A stretch of 22,431 nucleotides of DNA from CALMZN01 sp964540095 (lineage in GTDB: Bacteria > Patescibacteriota > Patescibacteriia > UBA1558 > GWA2-36-10). The stretch lies in contig CAZILH010000016.1 of the NCBI GenBank assembly GCA_964540095.1, positions 1 to 22,431 on the forward strand, in the 5' to 3' direction. Positions within the stretch are counted from its first letter, which is position 1. Each line of letters opens with the position of its first letter. The notes under the pieces were generated by a model. The model did no database searches, was not told where the DNA came from, and saw only the letters and a list, made by a program, of their open reading frames with translations. Made by a program: the position numbers and the translations under genes. Positions 1-6,119 of this stretch are shown here, one piece after another.

Positions 1-498
1 CCAAATGACGGTGTTTACTTTTTGGATAAATATTTAAATGAAGAACTGGAAGGCAAGAAATCAGCCCTAAAAACAAACGTGGAAAATAAAGCAATTACCG
101 CTGTTCGAGAAAAATTTCTTAGCCGACAAGAGAATCAAGAATATTATCCGGCTATGCTGTTTTATGATCATCGGCTAAATCTCAATATAGTCAAGTGGGT
201 CATAATGAGAAGATCAATTTATCATGGCTGGCTCACAGGGCCGATATATGATATAGGCAAAAGCTTGCCATCTTTGGCTAGCAAGGAGCAGGATATTATG
301 ATTTATTTTATCAACGGCGTTGATAAGAGCTTATATCGCCCCAATATTACCGTGATGAATCCTCACCCTGATCTTATAGCTGATAGTTTAAAAAATGCCG
401 GAATAGAACCGGTGGTCATATACAACCAGGGAGGACAGCCAATGTTTAATATTTTTAAGCTTTCAACCAAGGACATGCTCAAGGCCTTGAGTCAATAG
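1..498 (+). CDS. Partial hypothetical protein, C-terminal end (5' cut by window)
   Basis: The reading frame is open from base 1 with no stop upstream, so the gene begins before the window; the TTG at position 22 is only the first start-like codon and is probably internal. About 165 residues are visible. They begin with a charged, lysine-rich stretch, pass through a section with several Trp/Tyr residues (around VKWVIMRRS and GWLTGP), and end in an alternating alpha/beta pattern closing on a strand-like VIYNQGG...FNIFKL. No transmembrane segment or catalytic motif can be seen. The last 50 residues resemble the soluble end of some membrane glycosyltransferases (GT39/PMT-like), but this is a weak impression only. 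No terminator hairpin is evident after the stop. That it is a coding region is fairly sure; its function is unknown. Confidence 0.7.
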   Translation, partial: PNDGVYFLDKYLNEELEGKKSALKTNVENKAITAVREKFLSRQENQEYYPAMLFYDHRLNLNIVKWVIMRRSIYHGWLTGPIYDIGKSLPSLASKEQDIMIYFINGVDKSLYRPNITVMNPHPDLIADSLKNAGIEPVVIYNQGGQPMFNIFKLSTKDMLKALSQ

Positions 499-529
499 CT
501 AGAAAGAAATATATTTTTTAAATTTAGTT

Positions 530-557
530 TTGGACTATTAGCCCAAGATGTTATAAT
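530..557 (+). promoter_or_regulatory. Candidate sigma70 promoter with extended -10
   Basis: TTGGAC at 530-535 is separated by 16 bp from TATAAT at 552-557, and the -10 box is preceded by TGT (549-551), giving an extended -10. The predicted transcript start, about 7 bases after the -10, falls on the ATG at 564, so the transcript could be leaderless. TATAAT alone is common in DNA this AT-rich; the near-consensus -35 and the TGn raise the confidence. Confidence 0.5.
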
Positions 558-641
558 AAAAGCATGAAAGAAGGATCGATATCCGTGCATGATATAAATG
601 ATCAAAAATTTTCTTACGCCCAAGATATTATAGTGCATGAT
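541..641 (+). repeat. Pair of short direct repeats around the 564 ORF
   Basis: GCCCAAGATGTTATA (541-555) recurs as GCCCAAGATATTATA (618-632), 14 of 15 bases identical. A second pair, GTGCATGAT, lies at 585-593 and 633-641. The first copy overlaps the predicted -10 element. This may be an old local duplication or a pair of regulator sites. Confidence 0.5.
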
Positions 642-683
642 TCAAATATTATAGGTGAAATTAATAAATATATAATAAAATAA
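564..683 (+). CDS. Possible 39-residue leaderless small protein
   Basis: An ATG at 564 opens 39 codons ending in TAA at 681-683, only 4 bases before the ATG of the next gene. The product would be polar and soluble, with no membrane segment or known motif (it begins MKEGSISVHDINDQ). The arguments for it are the start codon about 7 bases after a good extended -10 box and the tight spacing to the following ORF, as in a two-gene unit. The arguments against it are its short length, the lack of any Shine-Dalgarno and the internal direct repeats. It could instead be an untranslated leader of the 688 gene. Confidence 0.3.
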   Translation: MKEGSISVHDINDQKFSYAQDIIVHDSNIIGEINKYIIK

Positions 684-687
684 ACCC

Positions 688-996
688 ATGATTCAACTAA
701 GATTTTACACTATTGTGATTAACAGAGATTCAATCAGCGAAGAGTTTAAAAATTTTTTTACCTCCTATAAATCACCAAAAAATATAGATGATAATTTAAT
801 GGTATTCTACACAATGCAAGAAGGAGATATTCCCATTATTGAGGAAGATTTAAAATCTTTTGGGTTGGTTGGTATAGACAAGCAGTCCGGAAAATGGAGG
901 GATTATGCAATTATCGGTTCAATGCAAGGTCTGATGCATGGCGGGTGTGATTGGTTAAAAATCACAGATAATCACCATGTAGAATTTATAGGGTGA
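688..996 (+). CDS. Hypothetical protein, 102 aa
   Basis: A 102-residue soluble protein starting at the ATG at 688 and ending in TGA. No family is recognised. It is acidic and rich in aromatic residues, has no transmembrane segment, and ends with a motif-like MHGGCDWLKITD (residues 83-94), whose Gly-Gly-Cys-Asp-Trp core is unusual enough to be a useful search handle. It lies 4 bases after the possible 39-residue ORF and probably shares its promoter. The 122 bases after it hold a strong hairpin at 1063-1092. The use of TGA as a stop here argues against a recoded genome. Coding likelihood is moderate. Confidence 0.55.
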   Translation: MIQLRFYTIVINRDSISEEFKNFFTSYKSPKNIDDNLMVFYTMQEGDIPIIEEDLKSFGLVGIDKQSGKWRDYAIIGSMQGLMHGGCDWLKITDNHHVEFIG

Positions 997-1062
997 ATTC
1001 ACAGTTTTAGCACTGCGGAGCAACAAATTCAAAGATTTTTCTACTGCGAGGTGCTTTTTCTG

Positions 1063-1092
1063 GTTACTCTTTTTGGCAACAAAAAGAGTAAC
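1063..1092. repeat. Perfect 12-bp inverted repeat (hairpin)
   Basis: GTTACTCTTTTT at 1063-1074 and its exact complement AAAAAGAGTAAC at 1081-1092 flank a 6-base loop GGCAAC. There is no T-run directly after it, so it is not a standard intrinsic terminator in either direction, although it could still stop or stabilise the transcript from 688. The form (CTGGTTACT...TTTTGGCAACAAAA...AGTAAC) resembles a short dispersed repeat. Confidence 0.6.
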
Positions 1093-1132
1093 GTAAAGTC
1101 AAATTTTTCACCTTCCATTTGCCTCAAAAAAA

Positions 1133-1141
1133 TGTTATAAT
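1133..1141 (+). promoter_or_regulatory. Candidate extended -10 promoter ahead of the 1191 gene
   Basis: TGTTATAAT at 1133-1141 is a perfect extended -10, with a poor -35 (TTCCAT, 1113-1118) 17 bp upstream. It would serve the 1191 gene and the pgk gene that overlaps it. Confidence 0.4.
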
Positions 1142-1190
1142 ACCATACACTAAAGACAAGTGTATTTTTGTTAATTTTAAGATAAAATTT

Positions 1191-1583
1191 ATGAAATTTG
1201 GGCATTCTATTATTTTTTTCTTAGTCGTTATGGTAGTAGCTTACGGCTTTTTTTTCTTTTTTAGGCAGCACCAAGCCGCCGCCAACCGCATCTTACTGCA
1301 ATCTTTGGATTGCCATTCAGAAAAGATTGACACTTCCATCACTTCTTTGGACTCTGATACCAAGACTATTGGCGCCTTAGTCGCTTTTCAGCGCACGCCC
1401 ATAGACGAAGTTTTGCGCAAAAAAATAGAGGACTTAGACATCAAGATTGATGACAGCAACTGGATTTTGGATTATGGTCGTTTAGAAATTCCCACCAAAA
1501 GTGTGTGTCAACTAGTCCAGTTTCCAGAAATAACAAAAATATTTATTCCTAGCCAACAATATGCTATTACGGTCAATCAATAA
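1191..1583 (+). CDS. Small single-pass membrane protein, unknown function
   Basis: The frame is open from a TTG at 1119, but the ATG at 1191 is the better start: it leaves 130 residues, places a hydrophobic helix right at the N-terminus (roughly residues 5-24, with a run of five Phe), and lies downstream of the -10 element at 1136 rather than upstream of it. The remaining ~105 residues would be outside the membrane if the usual N-in, C-out topology holds. They contain two Cys and a predicted alpha/beta pattern, with no known motif. The 3' end overlaps the start of pgk by 23 bases, so the two genes are probably co-transcribed. The product is not recognised. Confidence 0.6.
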   Translation: MKFGHSIIFFLVVMVVAYGFFFFFRQHQAAANRILLQSLDCHSEKIDTSITSLDSDTKTIGALVAFQRTPIDEVLRKKIEDLDIKIDDSNWILDYGRLEIPTKSVCQLVQFPEITKIFIPSQQYAITVNQ

Positions 1584-2721
1584 TTTATCACTAAAAAACC
1601 AGCGCGTACTTTTGCGCCTGGATCTTAATGTACCGCTTAAAGATGGCCAAGTGCCAAAAGATGGTCAAGAGCGTATTCTTCGGGCTTTGCCTACTATCAA
1701 ATTTTTGTTAGCCAAAAAAGCTAGCGTGCTTATTGTGGCGCACTTGGGGCGACCAGAGGGCAAGGTGCTAGCTAAATATTCTTTAAAACCAGTGGCCTTG
1801 GCTTTACAGAAAATTTTGGGCAAAAAAATAATTTTTTGGCCGGATAATTTTGAAAAATATTTTGAAGCCAGCAAAAAATTAAAACCCGGACAAATAGTTT
1901 TGTTGGAAAATATCCGATTTTATGCTGGTGAGCAAAAAGGGGATAAAAAATTTGCCAAAAAATTGAGTCAGCTAGCTGACATCTATGTTAATGACGCTTT
2001 TGGTAATATTCACAGACCAGACGCCTCGATGCTAGCTATCACTTATTATTTGCCAAGCTATGCTGGATTTTTATTGCAGGATGAGGTCAAAAATTTATCA
2101 GCTGTTTTGGCTAGTCGGCGGGGCTTGGCAGTCATTTTGGGCGGAGCAAAAATTTCTTCCAAGATTAATTTATTGAAAAAATTTAATAAAATTGCTGACC
2201 ACATTCTGATTGGCGGAGCCATGGCTAATACTTTTTTGAAAAGCCAAAAGTATGAAGTAGGCCAGTCAGTGCTAGACAAAGATTATATTTTGACGGCCAA
2301 AAAATTAGTGTCCAAAAAAATGCTTTTACCACTAGATGTAGTGGTCGCCTCTAGTTTAACGGCTAATATTAGCCAAAATATGCCTGTGGATAAAGTCCCT
2401 AAAAATGCCTATATTTTGGACTTAGGACCAAAAACCATAAAATATTATTTGCAGTATTTGAAAAAAGCCAAGTTAATTGTTTGGAATGGACCTTTGGGCT
2501 ATTTTGAAAATAAATTATTTGTCAAAGGATCAAAAGATTTGTTAACCGCGATTTTAAAAACCAAAGCCAATACCATAATCGGCGGTGGCGAAACAGTGGA
2601 GTTGCTAAAAAAATTGCATTTAGAAAAAAAAGTCACTTTTGTCTCCACTGGCGGTGGGGCTATGCTGGAGTTTTTGGAAGGAAAAAAATTGCCGGCCTTG
2701 GAGAGATTGAAAATGAAGTAG
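1561..2721 (+). CDS. pgk: Phosphoglycerate kinase
   Basis: Converts 1,3-bisphosphoglycerate and ADP to 3-phosphoglycerate and ATP, the first ATP-yielding step of lower glycolysis, in the cytosol. At 386 residues it is normal to slightly short for bacterial PGK. Family signatures are present in order: substrate-binding LRLDLNVPL (18-26, with Asp21 and Asn23), HLGRPEGK (61-68), LLENIRFY (114-121), NDAFGNIHRPDAS (144-156), GGAKISSK (194-201), the hinge/nucleotide motif WNGPLGYFE (308-316), GGGETVELL (341-349) and the C-terminal STGGGAMLEFLEG (362-374). The start at 1561 aligns with the usual N-terminus (LRSIxxL) and overlaps the preceding gene. No Shine-Dalgarno is visible. The neighbouring enolase and two mutases make a glycolytic cluster; no GAPDH gene is in view. 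Confidence 0.97.
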   Translation: MLLRSINNLSLKNQRVLLRLDLNVPLKDGQVPKDGQERILRALPTIKFLLAKKASVLIVAHLGRPEGKVLAKYSLKPVALALQKILGKKIIFWPDNFEKYFEASKKLKPGQIVLLENIRFYAGEQKGDKKFAKKLSQLADIYVNDAFGNIHRPDASMLAITYYLPSYAGFLLQDEVKNLSAVLASRRGLAVILGGAKISSKINLLKKFNKIADHILIGGAMANTFLKSQKYEVGQSVLDKDYILTAKKLVSKKMLLPLDVVVASSLTANISQNMPVDKVPKNAYILDLGPKTIKYYLQYLKKAKLIVWNGPLGYFENKLFVKGSKDLLTAILKTKANTIIGGGETVELLKKLHLEKKVTFVSTGGGAMLEFLEGKKLPALERLKMK

Positions 2722-2757
2722 TTTAAATTCAATAAATCGTTACTAAGAAAAGCGATT

Positions 2758-3048
2758 ATGGACAACAAGCAATATTATGTTTATATTTTAGCCACGTATA
2801 AAAATGGCACATTGTATGTTGGTGTCACCAGTGACTTGAAAGGCAGAGTTTGGCAACATGTAAATAACATTGTTCCCGGCTTTACAGCCAGATACGGAAT
2901 TCATAAATTGGTGCATTATGAGATATTTGAGGATATATATGAAGCAATTTCTAGGGAAAAGCAGATAAAAAATTTATTAAGAAAAAAGAAAATAGAATTA
3001 ATTGAAAAAGAAAATCCAGAATGGGAGGATCTATGCGATAAGCTTTAA
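2758..3048 (+). CDS. GIY-YIG nuclease domain protein (YhbQ/UPF0213-like)
   Basis: A 96-residue protein made of a single GIY-YIG domain. YYVYILATY at residues 6-14 matches the first motif strand and LYVGVTSDLKGRVWQH (19-34) matches the second, including the Gly and the Arg of the RxxxH segment (Arg30, His34). The glutamate usual near the end of the core is available in the EAISREKQIK helix (61-70). Small proteins of this type are thought to be DNA nucleases or repair factors, but most are uncharacterised and are often scattered in several copies per genome. This one interrupts the glycolytic cluster between pgk and eno, and a large palindromic repeat begins 5 bases after its stop codon. The family call is secure; the role is not. 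Confidence 0.88.
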   Translation: MDNKQYYVYILATYKNGTLYVGVTSDLKGRVWQHVNNIVPGFTARYGIHKLVHYEIFEDIYEAISREKQIKNLLRKKKIELIEKENPEWEDLCDKL

Positions 3049-3052
3049 CCTT

Positions 3053-3162
3053 GTCATTCTGGAGCGAAGTCCGAAGGACGAAGCGATAGAATCTACAGAT
3101 TAATTCAAGCCGTAGATTCTATCGGTCCCCCTCGGCTACGCTCGGGGTCCCTCCAGAATGAC
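3053..3162. repeat. Nested palindromic intergenic repeat (TCATTCTGGA family)
   Basis: The outer arms GTCATTCTGGA (3053-3063) and TCCAGAATGAC (3152-3162) are perfect complements. The inner arms CGATAGAATCTAC (3084-3096) and GTAGATTCTATCG (3112-3124) are a perfect 13-bp pair around a 15-base spacer. Smaller stems lie between them (GTCC-gaa-GGAC on the left and a C4/G4 pair on the right). The whole can fold into one long branched cruciform or RNA. It is GC-rich compared with its surroundings and purely intergenic. Confidence 0.85.
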
Positions 3163-3177
3163 AATAAAGTGCCCTGT

Positions 3178-3213
3178 CTCGCAATGACAAGTAGACGCTC
3201 CCTCCAGAATGAC
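3178..3213. repeat. Remnants of two palindromic repeat families
   Basis: TCGCAATGACA at 3179-3189 is identical to the right terminus of the repeat at 12877-12887. TCCCTCCAGAATGAC at 3199-3213 is an exact second copy of 3148-3162 (right end of the neighbouring element). Two orphan right ends directly after a complete element suggest repeated insertion at, or partial deletion of, the same spot. Confidence 0.7.
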
Positions 3214-3224
3214 CAATTAAATAC

Positions 3225-3264
3225 TATAATTAACTTTTAAACTTTCTACTTGTAACTTTATACT
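3225..3264 (+). promoter_or_regulatory. Candidate promoter(s) for enolase
   Basis: Two options are visible. TTTAAA (3236-3241), 17 bp, TATACT (3259-3264) would start transcription on or next to the ATG at 3271 (leaderless). TATAAT at 3225-3230 has a consensus -10 but no recognisable -35, and would give a ~35-base leader. The choice cannot be made from sequence. Confidence 0.35.
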
Positions 3265-3270
3265 TAATTT

Positions 3271-4542
3271 ATGCCATTAAAAATAAAAAAAATATTTGCC
3301 ACTGAGATTCTTGATTCGCGAGGTAATCCGACTTTGCAAGTGGAGATCGAGTTAAATAACGGAGTCAAAGACATAGCTTCCGTGCCTTCGGGCGCCTCGA
3401 CTGGACGCTTTGAGGCCTTTGAATTGCGGGACAATGACCAAAAAAGATACGCTGGTTTAGGAGTGCAAAAAGCTGTCGACAGTGTCAATGACATCTTGAA
3501 CAAAGAATTAGTTGGTCTGGAAGTGACTGAGCAGAAAAAAATCGATGATCTGATGATCAAACTCGATGGCACTAAAAACAAAAGCAAATTAGGAGCCAAT
3601 GCGATTTTGGGCGTGTCGCTAGCCTGTGCTCATGTGGCGGCCAAAGCCAATGCTCAACCTCTGTATAAATATTTGCGTCAGCTTTATGACCATAAACTAA
3701 CTGCCTTTGTGTTGCCAACGCCAGTGGTCAATGTCATCAATGGCGGCAAGCATGGCAGTACTAATATAAATATTCAAGAATTTTGGCTTGTGCCGTATAA
3801 TGCTCCAAGTTTTACCGAAAAATTGCGTCAGGCCTCAGAAATTTTTCATAAATTAGGCGAGGTTTTGGATTCTGTGGGCTTAGACACTGACTTGGGCAAT
3901 GAAGGTGGTTATTCGCCACATGTCAAATCTCATGTTCAGGTTTTTGATCTTTTACATCAAGCCATTGAGTCAGCTGGCTACAAGCCTGGAGCCGAAATAT
4001 TATTGGGCATTGACGCCGGAGCTTCAGTTTTTTACGATGAGGCCAAAAATGTTTATAAATTACCACTAGACAAGGCGGAATTTTCGGCCACAGAGTTGAC
4101 GGAATATTATCTGCGTCTGATGCAAACTTATGATTTGCGATTTTTGGAGGATCCTTTTGACCAGGAAGACTGGTCAGCTTGGAAGCATTTTACCAATGAT
4201 GATTTTGTCAAAAATAATAAAGTAAAAATTATTGGCGATGATTTGTTTGTCACCAACACTGAGCGCTTCCAAAAAGGCATTGATCTTGGTGCGGCCAATA
4301 CTATTTTGATCAAACCCAATCAGATTGGCACACTGACTGAAACACTGGCGGCTATTGCCATGGCCAAAAAAAATAATTATCAAGTAGTAATTTCTCACCG
4401 CAGTGGCGAAACCAATGACACCACTATTGCGGATCTAGCAGTAGCAGTCAATGCCGACTATATCAAAACTGGCTCGACGGCTCGCGGTGAGCGTATTGCC
4501 AAGTACAATCGTTTATTAAACATTGAACAAAGTCTAAAATAA
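3271..4542 (+). CDS. eno: Enolase
   Basis: Dehydrates 2-phosphoglycerate to phosphoenolpyruvate; a Mg2+-dependent cytosolic enzyme. At 423 residues it is full length. Visible signatures: SGASTGRFEAFELRD (40-54, the mobile Ser loop), GGKHGSTNINIQEF (158-171, with the substrate-closing His and the conserved Glu170), NEGGYSP (210-216, Glu211 being the catalytic glutamate), Mg2+ ligands Asp248, Glu293 (LEDPFD) and Asp323 (GDDLFVTN), the catalytic base Lys348 (IKPNQIGT), SHRSGET (375-381) and Lys399 in IKTGSTARGER. The usual GDEGG has become GNEGG, a conservative change next to the catalytic Glu. The stop overlaps the ATG of the next gene (TAATG), so eno and the two mutase genes form one transcript. 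Confidence 0.97.
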   Translation: MPLKIKKIFATEILDSRGNPTLQVEIELNNGVKDIASVPSGASTGRFEAFELRDNDQKRYAGLGVQKAVDSVNDILNKELVGLEVTEQKKIDDLMIKLDGTKNKSKLGANAILGVSLACAHVAAKANAQPLYKYLRQLYDHKLTAFVLPTPVVNVINGGKHGSTNINIQEFWLVPYNAPSFTEKLRQASEIFHKLGEVLDSVGLDTDLGNEGGYSPHVKSHVQVFDLLHQAIESAGYKPGAEILLGIDAGASVFYDEAKNVYKLPLDKAEFSATELTEYYLRLMQTYDLRFLEDPFDQEDWSAWKHFTNDDFVKNNKVKIIGDDLFVTNTERFQKGIDLGAANTILIKPNQIGTLTETLAAIAMAKKNNYQVVISHRSGETNDTTIADLAVAVNADYIKTGSTARGERIAKYNRLLNIEQSLK

Positions 4543-6119
4543 TGTTGAATTTTAAAAATAATAAATTACCGGCTGTCTTGATGATTTTGGATGGCTGGGG
4601 CATGAGCCGTGAGGTGACAGGCAATGCTATTGCTTTGGCTAAGACGCCGAATATCAAGTATTATTTTAAAGAATATTCAAGTTGTACGCTCAATGCTTCT
4701 GGTGAATTTGTTGGTCTGCCGAAAAATCAACCCGGCAACTCAGAAGCTGGACATATGAATATCGGCGCGGGCCGAATAGTAGAGCAAGACGCGGTCATAA
4801 TTTCCAAAAGCATCAATAATGGCACATTTTTTAAGAATGCCGCTCTGTTGCAGGCCGCCAAACATACCAAAACCAACAATTCTGATTTGCACTTGATGGG
4901 TCTGATCTGCAATGCTACTAGCCCGCATTCGGATATGGATCATCTTTTGTCTTTGTTAAGTTTTTTTGTCAACAAAAACAAGCAAAAAATATATTTGCAT
5001 CTTTTTACTGACGGCCGAGATAGTCCGCGTTTTGCGGCTTTAAAAATTTTGAATCATTACCACAAGGTCTTTGAAAATCCGCGTGTGCAGATAGCTTCGA
5101 TCATGGGCAGATTTTATGCTATGGATCGCAAAAAAGCTTGGGATAGGACCAAAATGGCCTACGAAGCCATGATATTAGGTCATGGACAGACAGCTCATAG
5201 CGCTGAGGATGCTATCAGTCAGGCCTACAATAGAGGAGAAAGCGATGAATTCATATTGCCGACTGTAATTGTTGATGAGCAAAATAAACCACTAGGCGCC
5301 ATCGGTGAAAATGACGCGGTAGTATTTTTTAATTTGCGGTCAGACAGAGCTAGACAGCTGACCAAAGCTTTTGTGCAGAACAATTTTGAGCAAAAAAATC
5401 CCGGAGCATTTGCGCGACCAAATATTATAAAAAATTTACTTTTTGTGGCTTTGACTGATTTTGGTCCAGATCTCGATAGTATTTTGACAGCTTTTCCTAG
5501 TGTGGATTTGAAAGACACGCTTGTTTCGGCTATGTCCGATTATCGTCAGCTCTACATTGCTGAGGCCGAAAAATACGCTCATGTCACTTATTTTTTTAAT
5601 GGTGGCTATGATCGAGCGATTGTTGGTGAGAAGCGGGTAAATATTCCTTCGCAAGTTGTGCCGACTTATGACTTGAAGCCAGCTATGTCAGCCAGAGAAA
5701 TTACCAAATATGTTGTCAGGACCTTGAATAAAAAACAATACGATTTTGTGGTAGTAAATTTTGCCAATTTGGATATGATTGGGCACACTGGCAATCTGCA
5801 AGCGGCTATCAAGTCAGTGCAAGTAGTTGATGAATGCTTGGGTGCTATTGTCAGAGCAGTGCTCAAGAAAAAAGGCACGGCCATTATCACGGCCGATCAC
5901 GGTAATGTAGAGGATATGATCAATTTGAAAACCGGTGAAGTAGAGACCGAACATTCTTGCAATAAAGTGCCTTTTATTCTGATCAATGATCAAGAAAAAT
6001 ATAAATTAAAAAATGACGGCAGTTTAGGTAATGTGGCGCCAACTATTTTGGATGTTTTGGGTATAAAAAAACCAGCGGAAATGACAGCGGATTCATTAAT
6101 AACAAAAATAAATGAATAG
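4542..6119 (+). CDS. gpmI: Cofactor-independent phosphoglycerate mutase, copy 1
   Basis: Interconverts 3- and 2-phosphoglycerate through a phosphoserine intermediate using two metal ions; the step between pgk and eno. At 525 residues it has the full two-domain alkaline-phosphatase-fold length. Active-site elements: Asp17 (MILDGWG), nucleophile Ser67 in GNSEAGH, His129, DGRD (157-160), MGRFYAMDR (188-196), RSDRARQ (266-272), Lys344 in AEKYAHVTYFFNGG, Asp411 and His415 (LDMIGHTGN), Asp452 and His453 (TADHGN), and His471 (EHSCN). It departs from the usual family in one stretch: the SDGGVHSH-type loop before the catalytic His reads CNATSPHSDMDH (123-134). The start codon overlaps the enolase stop. 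It is followed, with an 8-base overlap, by a second gene of the same family and identical length. Confidence 0.95.
   Translation: MLNFKNNKLPAVLMILDGWGMSREVTGNAIALAKTPNIKYYFKEYSSCTLNASGEFVGLPKNQPGNSEAGHMNIGAGRIVEQDAVIISKSINNGTFFKNAALLQAAKHTKTNNSDLHLMGLICNATSPHSDMDHLLSLLSFFVNKNKQKIYLHLFTDGRDSPRFAALKILNHYHKVFENPRVQIASIMGRFYAMDRKKAWDRTKMAYEAMILGHGQTAHSAEDAISQAYNRGESDEFILPTVIVDEQNKPLGAIGENDAVVFFNLRSDRARQLTKAFVQNNFEQKNPGAFARPNIIKNLLFVALTDFGPDLDSILTAFPSVDLKDTLVSAMSDYRQLYIAEAEKYAHVTYFFNGGYDRAIVGEKRVNIPSQVVPTYDLKPAMSAREITKYVVRTLNKKQYDFVVVNFANLDMIGHTGNLQAAIKSVQVVDECLGAIVRAVLKKKGTAIITADHGNVEDMINLKTGEVETEHSCNKVPFILINDQEKYKLKNDGSLGNVAPTILDVLGIKKPAEMTADSLITKINE

Noticed and set aside
671..676. TATAAT as a separate promoter for the 688 gene
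   Set aside because: No -35 or TGn accompanies it, and such hexamers are expected by chance dozens of times in DNA of this composition.
1119..1190. TTG start that would lengthen the 1191 membrane protein by 24 residues
   Set aside because: It lies upstream of the likely -10 box (1136-1141) and would bury the N-terminal membrane helix.
3053..3213. CRISPR array
   Set aside because: The repeated pieces are inverted, unevenly spaced and nested; there are no regular direct repeats with spacers and no cas genes. No CRISPR array was seen anywhere in the window.
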